Part shown: piece by piece, positions 1 through 9,138 of the stretch
Layout: each line of letters starts with the position of its first letter
Position numbering within the stretch: the first letter of the stretch is position 1
Assembly: GCA_004802725.1 (NCBI GenBank)
Contig: SGPM01000471.1
Location: forward strand, 1-16,840
Source: Antrodiella citrinella
Lineage: Eukaryota > Basidiomycota > Agaricomycetes > Polyporales > Steccherinaceae
Direction of reading: 5' to 3'
Length of the DNA: 16,840 nucleotides
Made by a program: the position numbers and the translations under genes
Notes under the pieces: generated by a model
What the model was told of the DNA's origin: nothing
The model's input: only the letters and a program-made list of their open reading frames with translations
Databases searched by the model: none

Positions 1-1475
1 GAATGTCAAGTAAAATATGAAGATTTAACGAACATACTACTGCTGTTAGTAGTTGAAGTTTTACCAAACAATAAAATGTGCGATAGCATTTAAGATTTTG
101 CTATACATCTTACAAGTTGTCAATATATCAAATTTTACCACAGTTTGTATGAGCGTTAATATATTAAATACTACTTCATATCTTACTTGCATTTCTACCA
201 ACGGTAGAATCACTCAGTCGCCGGTGTGTCAGGCATCAAGCCCCGCCCTCGCCGGGTAGCGCGGGCCTGTCAGGCCGTTGTCCCATCACATAGCGTCCGG
301 CAGCCTGTGTCGGTGAAAATTTGTGAAATGGCGGAGCTCCAGTGTAAACCTTAATGTGAGAGGTGAGTTCAAACCCTGGCCATGGACGTCTCGGAGATAT
401 GCGCAACTCGACGCAGACACACGCAAATGATAATACATCACTCTGAAACGTCGGTCTCCGTGTCCCTAGCCCGCAATGCTCGGGGCTTGAGAGCTCCGGT
501 GCATTCTAGTGCAATGCGTCACCACCGTAACGCCAGTTGTACGCGATGGAGTGGACTCAGCTACCTAGAACCAATGCCATGCCAAAATCACTCAAGCAGG
601 TCGTCTCGCTTGCATCTATGAGTACGTTGCCCAACAGACGCAGACACAATCAGCATTAAAGGATGAAAAGGGGAACACGTCACGCACACCGTGGAGATCC
701 CCGTGCAGGATGCCCTCGGCATGCAGATACGCTAACCTGTCAGAACTTTGATACAGCTGAGAGGGAAACGGTAGCTCAGCTTCCTGCTCATTACATATCG
801 TATTAGAGAAAATGAGTGTGCTCACTCATTTGTCAAGCGTCGCGACTTGCTCGTCTGCTGCCAGCACGCCCTTCTTCCACTGCGCCGCCACGAAGCTCTT
901 CAAACCGCCATTTTCCATCCAAGGGATCACCGGGCACACTTGTTTTTCACGCGGTAGGTCTTCAGCGATGCCGAGAAACAGTATGTGTCTGTTCATCACG
1001 TCTTTCTATAGGAGAGTTTCACGGTAGAACAGCTGTTAAGAATACTCAATTATTCGCTCATAAAACTGAAATCCTGAAATTGAACGCACCTGCTTGACAT
1101 CATGACCAGTACTGCTCGGAGGCGTCCGGAGCTTGGGATGTCCCCCTAGTCGTGCGTCAGACATGGATATACAGATGATTGTCTCAGACGCACCTGGCCA
1201 TAAGCCCCAAATCTACAACTGTCCTCCCTTCAATCCTCGTCTCCTGCTGGAATGCAACCGTCGGAAGACCTTGTAAATGTGAATTCGGCCGCACATATTG
1301 CTGAGCGAAGGGATTCAACGACTTGTCATTAGAACCATGAGCATTGACTTGGACGAGTGATTATTCAATCTGTGACTATGTTGAACAGCTCTGACCATGG
1401 CGCGAAAAAGAGTCCGACTGATCCTCGTGAGCCATGAATTCGTGGGGCACCTTGTACGTCCAGCACCTCCGGAAT
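1..1475. other. Gene-poor stretch, no supported gene
   Basis: I see no convincing coding exon here. The open frames are short, usually lack a good ATG context, and are not joined by plausible introns. The first 200 bases or so are clearly more AT-rich than the rest of the window. Positions 264-276 form a small palindrome, GGCCTG-T-CAGGCC. A weak tRNA-promoter-like pair of boxes lies at 329-375 and is listed separately. Confidence 0.5.
329..376 (+). other. Weak tRNA-like box A/box B pair (possible SINE remnant)
   Basis: TGGCGGAG at 329-336 resembles the start of an RNA polymerase III box A. GTTCAAACC at 367-375 resembles a box B or T-loop, with spacing close to that of a tRNA. The implied T-stem pairs poorly and I could not fold an acceptor stem or cloverleaf, so this is not called a tRNA gene. 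It could be the head of an old tRNA-derived SINE, or chance. Confidence 0.15.
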
Positions 1476-1751
1476 CTAGCTGTTGGATATGGGCAGCGAC
1501 AGGGAACTCCGCAGGCTGGTAGACAATGACAAGATTTTGTGACGAAGGAATGCGATCGATACGACAAGGATGGTGAATTGCAGCAAGATTGCAGTCAGCG
1601 AGAAAGGCCTGTTGTGAGACTCTTGCAACCTGCCCTGAACCGCGCGTTCGCACGCCTCATACGCTTTGAGGTTCGGAGTAGTTCGGCCGAAAGAAGGACA
1701 CTCACTGTCCACAGCCATCGGAGCCGCCGTGGCCCAGCCGCCGTGGCCCAT
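1476..1751 (-). CDS. Doubtful small ORF with one hydrophobic segment
   Basis: Reading on the minus strand from the ATG at 1751 gives about 91 residues ending in TAG at 1476-1478. The frame is open further upstream to about 1910 but without an ATG. A hydrophobic run, LTAILLQFTILVVSIAFL, could form one membrane helix. I do not recognise the sequence. A 14-bp tandem duplication (1722-1749) lies at its 5' end and its length is not a multiple of three. Minor splice-like signals exist upstream, but no full gene model holds together. This may be chance. Confidence 0.15.
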   Translation of the reverse strand: MGHGGWATAAPMAVDSECPSFGRTTPNLKAYEACERAVQGRLQESHNRPFSLTAILLQFTILVVSIAFLRHKILSLSTSLRSSLSLPISNS

Positions 1752-2316
1752 ACTATCGGAGCCGTCTCCACCTTGGACGGCGTTGCACAATAAGAGCAAA
1801 CAATCGTCAAAGTTTGACACGTAGCATACACAATTTGACCAAACGACTCGTCGTCCTGTCAGAACCCGCGAAATGAGCCCAGAGATCTGCAGCGTATCCC
1901 AATCAGACACCTACCTCCTTTGAACCATGTCCCCATTCGTTCTCAATCGTCCTGCACCCACACCTCTCCAGCGATAAGACCTGCTTATCGCGTTTGAGAC
2001 AATGCATCGAGTGTCGATGCTCATGCCTGAGCTTTGCGTTCTTTGCCTTGTCTCAACGACTCAGACATGGATGATATGGATCTAAGGAAGCTTGGTAACG
2101 CAATCGAATGTGAGTGCTCATAGAACCCGCACCTGACAACCCCGCCGTCGTGACGAGTTCTTCGCGTTTCGCGATCGCCACTCCATTTGTGCCAGTACAT
2201 GGTCTGACACTACGAAGTAGGTCAAGTCCCATTGTTATGTCTGATCGACAATCTGCGTCTGGTGTGAGCTGCGTATCTGCGCAGCTCAGACCCGGACGCG
2301 ACAATTGCGTGGTCAT

Positions 2317-2926
2317 CTAGTGGTGGAAGTCATCTTGGATCAGTGGTCTAACAGCAAAGAATATGCGTACGTACGCCCCGCCACTATTTTCATCCACCGG
2401 TCGGCACCGCATATCGGAGGTCTTCGTTGGATTGTGACAGTCCCTCATTGCTTCCCCGTCTATCTCGTCACGCTTCTGGAGGTGGGGTTATCCGGAAACC
2501 TGCTCAAATGACTGATTGACTTACCGAGTGTATGACTGGTGTATAGTGCATGCAGAAAGAAAACAACATTACCAACAGAAGACTCTACTGCGACTCTCGC
2601 TGTTGAAAAGCCCAGGGCCACATTGCTCCCCGGTCGTTCTGACTACGATTGCAGAAGGTGAGTTAGACCGTATGATAGCTGTTATGATCATCTTGACTTA
2701 CCGATGATAGCCTTAAGCGTCGTGCAGATCGAAAGACAAGAACCACTCGCAATGCTACCGGGCCACCGAAGGATACTTGATACTTGCGCGATGATCTAGT
2801 GAGCCACTCGATAATTTTGAGAGCCACATTGCGCTGCAAACCTATCAGTGAATCTCTAGACGTCTGTTCAAAATCCACACTCACATATCAAGAGCCAACA
2901 GACGTCCTCACATTCAGGTCGAACAT
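2317..2926 (-). CDS. Possible four-exon small protein, function unknown
   Basis: A minus-strand model keeps one frame through three introns: exon 2926-2912, intron 2911-2864; exon 2863-2702, intron 2701-2643; exon 2642-2525, intron 2524-2460; exon 2459-2317, ending in TAG. The product would be 145 aa. Introns 2 and 3 both begin GTAAGTCAA, and intron 2 contains a CTAAC branch-point-like motif before TAG. Intron 1 (GTGAGG...CAG) and the TAG acceptor of intron 3 are weaker, and the first coding exon is only 15 nt. The protein matches no family I know. It starts about 240 bp from the ATG of the 3163-4900 gene and is divergent from it, so the two could share a promoter. A spliced non-coding transcript is an alternative. 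Plus-strand splice-like signals also occur at 2659-2710, which lowers confidence. Confidence 0.3.
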
Positions 2927-3162
2927 GGCGCGATCAACGAGAACATATCTCGCGCATCGATAGCGCCTGGCCATTCCACACGAGGCCGGCCACCGTAACA
3001 AGCGCCCATCAAATAACCGAGGCGTCTCTTCAATCTACATCTAATCACAAACTGACCTCGCTCTCATTTTCTACTACCACGTCAATCTCGTTTTGACTGA
3101 CAGAGGGTACCTTACCTTGTTCACTCTTCCTCCAGCCGCTGACGTTGGCATTGACGAGCAAG

Positions 3163-4900
3163 ATGGCTGAATACTCTACCCTTTCCCCGAGTTCGATCCT
3201 CAGGGAGCGCAGCGCGTATGAGAACGACAGCGAAAGCGACGACGCGATCACGGATACAGAGTCCTCCTACTCCCTTCCCTCCGCGCCCCTCACTCCACGT
3301 CCCCACCGCGCTTCTCACAGCAGGGCGGTGCACTTCGACACAGACGATCAATTCTTCTGCTTCCGCAGGACCGACATCCCGCCTCATTGCACAAAACATT
3401 TCTTCGCTCCAGCGCAGGACACTGAAGCTGCCGAACGCATCGAAGCTTCCCTTTCCGACGACAACTCGGTCGTCGAGGACTGGTCGCATGAATACGTGTT
3501 CACGGACTCTGAAGACGAGGTCGTCGACGGTGTTCAACTTGCTGACGTGGACGATGTGTTGCCACCGAGGCCCAGCACGCCATCCCCGCGATACTCCTTC
3601 ACCGCCCTCAACGATACCTATTGCTCCTCTTCCGATAACGACGACGCGGGAGGTAGCAGCCAAATGTATTTGCCTTCCATGGAAGGCGCAGACGGCTTTG
3701 GCTCGTCTTCTGGGTGCGAGTCCGAGCACTCCCTCGAGTCCCTCCCAACCGAGGAGTCTGAGCGCTCGTTGCAGACGCCCACTCCCATCTCGGGTGAGGA
3801 TGTCGGAGTGAGTCTTGGTAATGGCAATAAGGGGAGCGATATGGTTGTGGATGACATGGATGAAGAGGAGAGGAAGATGGACGAGGCTCTTGAGGGTATG
3901 CTCAGGTGTTTTGGCGAGATGAAGAAGCCGTTGAAACCTCTCGAGGACTTTTGTGGGTTTCTTTCCTTGTCACATTGCATGTACATTTCTGACGCGTGTT
4001 TGTCTCATAGATAATTCGGACTCTGATGCGGACAACGATAAGAAAGAACAGATTGCTCAGGCTCGCACCTTCAAACGCGTCCCCAAGTTCAGAGACTATG
4101 GCGCGCTGGCTCGGAGGCGTAGTCCCGTCATGAAAACCCAAGATTCTTCGTCTGCTTCGTCCACTCCTACGGCATCTGGTCCTGGGTCTGTGTTTCAACC
4201 TTTCGCGACCATGCCGCCCCCCTCGCCGCGTGTTGCACCTTTTGCAGTCGAGGCTAGGTTGAACGGACCCGCGATGTTGATGCCCCCTCCTACCCCGCGT
4301 TCGAACGGTCCCTCTGTGTCCGGCTTCGTTTTGATGGCCCCTCCAACACCACGTCCAGAACGTTTGACATCTGCATTCGGTGTCCAGCCTAGCACGATGT
4401 CACCCCAATCTCCTTTCATACTTGGATCGTCCTTCAAGTCCATCCCAGGGATGCAGCCTCCTTCGTACCGTGCCACTCCTTCAGCTCCTTCCACATCTGG
4501 ACCTTTTGCGATCCCGATGGCCAGGCAACCAACTTCTCGTCCCCGCCCCCGTTCACGAACGGTTTCTTCAGCATCTGTCATGCAGACTCCTCCGCCTACT
4601 CCAGCCTCCTCATCAGCCCCTTTAGACTTCGCCACAAAGCGTTCCAAATACCCCTCCACGCTCTCCCTGGACGCCGGACGCCTTCGTCCGTCCTCCTACG
4701 CATTCAGTCCTTTGAGTACGAGGATCCCGTCGACGGACGAGATCCCGAGTATGAGGCCCGTCGAGGGGTCGCGCCAGAACAATGATGATAGCGAAGACAG
4801 AGATACGGAGAGGGATATGAGATACGCGAGGGTGAAGGCGGGGAAGAGGCCTGCTTGGGATACTGTGGGCGATCAGGCGAAATTGGGGAGGATGTTCTAG
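3163..4900 (+). CDS. Ser/Pro-rich acidic, probably disordered protein (559 aa)
   Basis: Two exons: 3163-3952 and 4011-4900. They are joined across a 58-nt intron (GTGGGT...CATAG, with a CTGAC branch-point-like motif), which splits a codon after its first base. The frame is open upstream to 3145 only through a non-ATG codon, so the ATG at 3163 is the start. The N-terminal half is rich in Ser, Asp and Glu, with many SP/TP sites and acidic patches such as SDNDDAGG. A short conserved-looking segment, FFCFRRTDIPPHC, lies near residue 65. After the intron there is a basic stretch, FKRVPKFRDYGALARRRSP. Three near-identical motifs follow at about residues 331-337, 354-360 and 372-378 (MPPPSPR, MPPPTPR, MAPPTPR). 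The C-terminus is charged and basic. No enzymatic domain or membrane segment is visible. Repeated S/T-P and PPxPR motifs suggest a phosphorylated or SH3-binding regulatory or scaffold protein, possibly nuclear; that is inference from composition only. I do not recognise the family. Confidence 0.85.
3953..4010 (+). other. Intron of the Ser/Pro-rich gene (58 nt)
   Basis: The donor is GTGGGT at 3953 and the acceptor is CATAG ending at 4010. Removing it joins two long frames that overlap but are offset: T at 3952 plus AT at 4011-4012 gives a Tyr codon. Its length matches the other introns in the window. Confidence 0.8.
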
Positions 4901-5069
4901 GAGCGACGACGGTCACTAATCAGAACGCTCGACGCGTTCCATTCTCGGGTCTCCTCGTCATACTCACACTACGCAGTCCTTGATTCTCGATTCCATCTCG
5001 ACTCTTCCTCCTTCCCTCATCCTAATCCTCATCGAGCAGGTCTCGCCCGCGACCCATCAATTCAGCATA

Positions 5070-5385
5070 AGTACTCCGCGTACGCATATACCCCCACAAT
5101 TACTGCTCTCATAGTGTTCTTGAAGAAGGCTTGCATCGGATGTCACATTCCCGATATCACATCTCCGAGCCCTACCTCCTCCCTCACGTTCATCTCCCCT
5201 CCTCCCGGCCCCATTGCTCATACTTCGGGCACGTCTCCCAATCGTCACCTGTGACGACACCATCATGTCTGTTCAGTACTACATGTACGCATATACCCTC
5301 ACAAACCCCCTACCGCCCTCGAAGAAGGCTTGCGTCGGATGTCATATTCCCGATATCACTTCTCCGGGCTTACCCCTCCCTCTCT
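5070..5385 (+). repeat. Diverged direct duplication (about 115 bp, 205/199 bp apart)
   Basis: Copy A is about 5070-5185 and copy B about 5271-5385. Both start with AGTACT, then GTACGCATATACC (5080 and 5285), then GAAGAAGGCTTGC (5122 and 5321), then TCGGATGTCA, ATTCCCGATATCAC, TCTCCG and CCTCCCTC. They differ by scattered substitutions and a 6-nt length change. The duplication lies 170-485 bp beyond the stop of the Ser/Pro-rich gene, so it may be in its 3' UTR. One frame is kept across both copies (see findings). Confidence 0.75.
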
Positions 5386-5476
5386 CCCTCCCTCGCAGCG
5401 CATACAGCGCTGGCCTGTCCATGAGTTTTATTTTTGTTGTCGGCTTATAGCCTTGTTTTCGTGTAACTTATAGGGC

Positions 5477-5500
5477 GCCGTGTTCGCGGTCGAACACGGC
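5477..5500. repeat. Perfect 10-bp inverted repeat with 4-nt loop
   Basis: GCCGTGTTCG at 5477-5486, loop CGGT at 5487-5490, then CGAACACGGC at 5491-5500. It sits between the convergent 3' ends of the Ser/Pro-rich gene and the DUF7330-like gene. It would form a stable GC-rich stem in RNA from either strand. Its role is unknown; a 3'-end or boundary structure is one possibility. Confidence 0.6.
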
Positions 5501-5713
5501 AATGGTAGGAAAAGATGTTGTGCAAGGAGGATCATGTTCGTTGGAATGAAAAGGCGATACTAATGCTATCGTACATACTGCAAAGTTTCACTATACAAGT
5601 ACAATCAATTGCATATTCTACAGTTCAACGTGCGAAACCTCAAGGAAAACATGGTGTGAGGAGAAAACGGGCGGGAAGGGAAAACGGATTGTCTTTCAAT
5701 TGAATACGTCGCC

Positions 5714-6535
5714 TCACATAATCGTGCACCCTCCTGGAGCCACGGGAGGCTCTTCACCCAGGACGAACATGAACAGTGAACCACACTTTTCTATTGTGAC
5801 ATCGATCGTCGACCCCGTCCACGACCTCTCGCCCTCTATTGTAACACGGCGTTAGCATACTGCGTCATGATAGAAACATAATAAATCATGCACTTACTAT
5901 ACTCCGCCATCCTTATATCACCCGCAAAGCACCTGCGCTTCCCATTTGCCTCGGAGAATGTCGTCAGGATCGATTGGATCCCCTCTGAATAGTGTACGTT
6001 CTGGTTTCCGGTGACTTTCAACGAGATAGGCCCGACAAAGTCTGAGGGGATGGCGAGGTAGACGTCGACTCCAGCGTAAATAGAGATCGTGCAGGGATTG
6101 CCTGGAGTCGTGTGCTGTCCAATATCCAATATCAACTTCATTGCCACTCTACAACACAAGAACACATACCAAGTTGATACGATGCTTCACAGCGCGTGTG
6201 GTGATCCCGTTCACATCAACAACAGCACGCGGACGCGTCTCGGAGCTCGACCCAGTGCCCCGCTGATCCAACAGGTTAAACTCCTTCCCCACGATCCAAA
6301 TATCTGCCTCGATCTCCCCTGTCATCGATTCCAAGTACAAGTTTTTGTTGCGCCTGCCCGACGTCGCGTCGAGCAGGTCGTCGGGGACTTTCAACGACGC
6401 ATCGATTACGTACGTCCCTTTCAAGGCGGCGTTGTGTTGGACGTGTTGGAAGTTGGATGGTGGGGACGTGGGCTTGGTGAAGATATCCGCTGATGAAAGT
6501 GTGGAGTACGGAGGTGGCTCGCTCTTTACTACCAT
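5714..6535 (-). CDS. DUF7330-like protein, intact copy (234 aa)
   Basis: Three minus-strand exons: 6535-6170, 6114-5898 and 5835-5714, ending in TGA. Introns are 6169-6115 (55 nt, GTATGT...ACAG, phase 0) and 5897-5836 (62 nt, GTAAGT...ATAG, phase 1). The start ATG has A at -3 and G at +4. The N-terminus carries a PPPY motif (residues 7-10). The core resembles the basidiomycete DUF7330 family as I know it: KGTYVID (39-45), NLYLESMTGEIEADIWIVG (65-83), a central strand set around CTISIYAGVDVYLAIP, FVGPISLKV, then ILTTFSEANGKRRCFAGD (171-188) and a C-terminal IDVTIEKCGSLFMF strand. These short alternating strands suggest a beta-rich fold. No signal peptide or membrane helix is seen. The family's biochemical role is not known to me. 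Its frameshifted paralogue lies 570 bp upstream on the same strand, which suggests a local tandem duplication. Confidence 0.87.
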
Positions 6536-6846
6536 AGTTGACTTTGAGTGAATCTAGTACTAGTTAGCTGGATAGGAAAACGGAGACAGTAAGAGATTGG
6601 ATGAGAAGATACTATGAATACAACGTACGAGAGTTGCTATTTGGGTTGGTGAAGCAGACCAAGGACGAGAGCGCCTCAATGGGCTTCAGTCGTGGGATCG
6701 TGACTGGAATGGGATTTAGAGTTTGACCAAGGAAGGGCCTGTTGACGTTGTCCAGTTACTGGAAAGGAAATCAAGACTTTCAGGATGAATCGTGCCACTA
6801 CCGAAAATATCATCATCGACGACTTCACTCGTAGTACGACAGACTG

Positions 6847-7050
6847 TTAGAGAAATCGTAACCGGAAACAAGGTACAGCCGCGAGAAAGTATTGCGCGTA
6901 CACTACCATGCCTACAGAAAGCCTCGTCGTCGTCGCGACGAAACAGATTACGCAAAGCGACAGCACAATGCAAAAGACAGGCAAGAAGAGATAGAAGCGT
7001 GAAAACCAGAACTCCAGATCAACTGAGAAAGAGACATAGGCTTCTATCAT
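6847..7050 (-). CDS. Doubtful small hydrophobic ORF
   Basis: Between the two DUF7330-like copies, an ATG at 7050 on the minus strand opens 67 codons. They contain one strong hydrophobic segment, FYLFLPVFCIVLSLCVICFV, which could be a single membrane helix. It starts 55 bp after the stop of the upstream copy and reads the same way. I see no family match, and competing frames overlap it on both strands. A chance ORF in intergenic DNA is the more likely explanation. Confidence 0.17.
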   Translation of the reverse strand: MIEAYVSFSVDLEFWFSRFYLFLPVFCIVLSLCVICFVATTTRLSVGMVVYAQYFLAAVPCFRLRFL

Positions 7051-7105
7051 GTACCATGAGTTTAGTACTCTCCCACGATAATCTGAGCGACGCACCATAA
7101 GTCTA

Positions 7106-7903
7106 TCACACGATAGCATATCCAGTTGGAGCAGACTCCTCCGGGGTGAAGATATAGAGACTGGCATCTCCGTAGAGAGTTGTGGAAGCTTTCGATCCAG
7201 CCCAGTCTACATCGCTATCTGGAGTAAACGATTATCAACGCTATAATTGGAGACCGGAGATATTCAAGTGTCTCACGAAAGGATTCCTCACGAAGAGATC
7301 CCATGAAACAATCCCATGCGTAAGACGTCTCAGAGATTGTAGTAAGAAGAGACTGAATCCCCTTCGAATACTGGACGGTGCCGGATGAAGTCTTGATCTT
7401 TATCGGGCCTGTAAAGTTCGGGGGGGAGCGAGATACACGTCTCGATAGCAGACAATGTCAATCGAGCATGCGTATCCGGATAGTGTGTTCTGCGAGTTGT
7501 ACGAATGAGCTATGGGTTCGTTGGACTGTATGAAGAGACCACATACAATGGTTATACGATGGCGAGCCCTAGTCGGTTTGAGGTCACCATCACTCTCTCG
7601 GATCTTGATGTTTGCTCTAGGACCCCAATCCAGACGTGGTTGGTATCCAGTAGACCCAGGTCCTACAATCCACACCTCTGCATGTACTTCATCCGATTCG
7701 AGATACCGATGTTCACTTCGGTGCGAAAGGTAGAAAGAGGTGGGGGACCGCACTTGTAACAGGTCAGCGGATATTGGAAGGCTGGAATCTATGACGAATT
7801 GACGTTTCAATGTCCCTTTGGTTTGGACGATGACCTGAAAGTTCGATACTTGAATATCGGGGACTGAGCGTGGTTCGGAGGGCGTCGACTCGGACGGTGC
7901 CAT
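7106..7903 (-). pseudogene. DUF7330-like paralogue with one-base frameshift
   Basis: Minus-strand exons are 7903-7547, 7489-7277 and 7218-7106. Introns are 7546-7490 (57 nt, GTATGT...GCAG, phase 0) and 7276-7219 (58 nt, GTGAGA...CCAG, phase 1 if the frame is intact). Family segments match the neighbouring copy in order: KGTLKRQFVIDSSLPISADL, RYLESDEVHAEVWIVG, RARHRITI, then DVYLAPP. At the seven-base C run (plus-strand G7 at 7420-7426) the frame shifts and hits a stop a few codons later. The +1 frame carries on with FTGPIKIKTSSG, YSKGIQSLLTTISE and, after intron 2, a DVDWAGSKASTTLYGDASLY-type ending. With one extra base in the run the gene would encode about 227 aa. All other splice sites and downstream codons are intact, so this is a very recent mutation, a slippage site or a sequencing error. 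The frame elsewhere looks selected. Confidence 0.75.
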
Positions 7904-8123
7904 GCTGGTGGAAGTTGATCCTCAGTGGCGAACGGGTCGTACAGCAAGGAGGAGGGGACAAACATATACGAGCCCAATGATTGTGCGCAGCATGTACCAC
8001 AACTCCGCAGGAATACTTTGGGTATCGAGGTTGCGTCCCTACGCGGTCCAAGCTCTTCAAGCAATCGGAGCCCTCAAATGACGGGGACCACATGCAGCAA
8101 GATCGCCAAGGATACCATGCCAT

Positions 8124-9138
8124 TCCTTCCGTTGTCTCCAGTTGGCATTTTCAGTATCATGCTTGACGATGAGAATTTCGTTCATCGCGTTCATGAAGGT
8201 TTGAGTTCGCGATCAACCAGCCAGGCCATTCGCTTCTTGTGAAACTCAACATATTTTGGGAAATTAAATTGAGAATCGGTGTATCATGCTACATAACCCC
8301 ACAAAACTTTACTGGTGCTGTTCCTAGCATCGGCGATACCTAATGCCGTATGGCCGAGGCCTTCTGGCCCATCAGCGCAAAAATAATTTTGAGGCGCTTG
8401 ATCTTAATGATAATGTAACTGGTCTCTTGCCGACCCGGCATCAATATGTGGCGTCCCGCGTCTTTCGCTGCGTGTGGCGCAAATCCGTCCAGACCAAAGG
8501 CAGATTCTATCAACAGGCTCAGGTGAATGCCTCGAACATATCGTAGATAACGAATACTAATATTTTTAGACCACGAAGAAACGAATCCACCGCAGGCTCT
8601 AGACTGAACGTCTTTCCGCTGACAGTCTGGATAACCATGAGCAAAACGAATTCCAGTCTTCATCGACCCCGTCAATACATGAGGGGAATACAAGGGAGAC
8701 CTCTTGGTCAATATCTGTGCCTACTATTGATGACGATTCATCTCATATGACAGTCGGTCCGCTTAGTGCTGCAGCTTTGGCACGCCCCGCACCCTCACAA
8801 AGAACCGAAGTATCCAAGAAACGACTTCCCCCCTTCTTTCTGTAGAGTAAACATGTCGTGGATGATGTTAAGAGGCAAGTTACATCCGGGCCGGCTTACT
8901 TTGCGGTCGTTGTCTCGATGATTCGGCGTCTATGATGTTCGATCGCTCACCCGAGGTTGAGGTAACAAAGAGGACCATACAACGCCAATCCCAGACTCCC
9001 AAACCCCGTCAAAAAGCGTTTTTGGTTCGTTTTGCTGTTGAACCGCTACCTCCACCATCCCATCCCATCCTGCAGAGACGTCTTCCTCGCTTCCCCCTTC
9101 ACCATCCCAGTTCTCCACCACGACCTTGCACATACACG
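8124..9138. other. Intergenic region upstream of the 9139 gene
   Basis: I see no convincing gene here. Several frames of 60-120 codons are open on both strands but lack consistent start context, splice joins or family motifs. The last 130 bases before 9139 are rich in C and T, as expected of a basidiomycete 5' UTR or promoter. An in-frame ATG at 8932 would extend the downstream protein by 69 residues and is considered less likely than 9139. Confidence 0.45.

Noticed and set aside
3121..3729. 202-codon ORF antisense to the Ser/Pro-rich gene
   Set aside because: It is the antisense shadow of a GC-biased coding exon. The plus-strand frame has the ATG, intron and composition support.
5122..5360. 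CxGCH as evidence of a cytochrome c
   Set aside because: A five-residue pattern in a short, probably UTR-located ORF without other cytochrome features is not sufficient.
6115..6169. Minus-strand frame continuing through intron 1 of the intact DUF7330-like gene from 6165
   Set aside because: The stretch has a GTATGT donor and ACAG acceptor, and removing it joins two family segments in frame. Reading from exon 1 into it hits a stop.
7925..8242. Plus-strand ORF of 105 codons near the start of the frameshifted DUF7330-like copy
   Set aside because: It covers the promoter region of the minus-strand gene, lacks splice partners and shows no family motif.
8290..8560. Ankyrin-like wording on the minus strand (GHTALGIADARN and FAPHAAKDAG)
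   Set aside because: The two stretches are in different frames, are short, and have no flanking repeats or splice sites. At most an ancient fragment.
8932..9138. In-frame upstream ATG extending the 9139 gene by 69 residues
   Set aside because: The extension is Pro/His/Arg-rich and translates a CT-rich leader. ATG 9139 has a better context.
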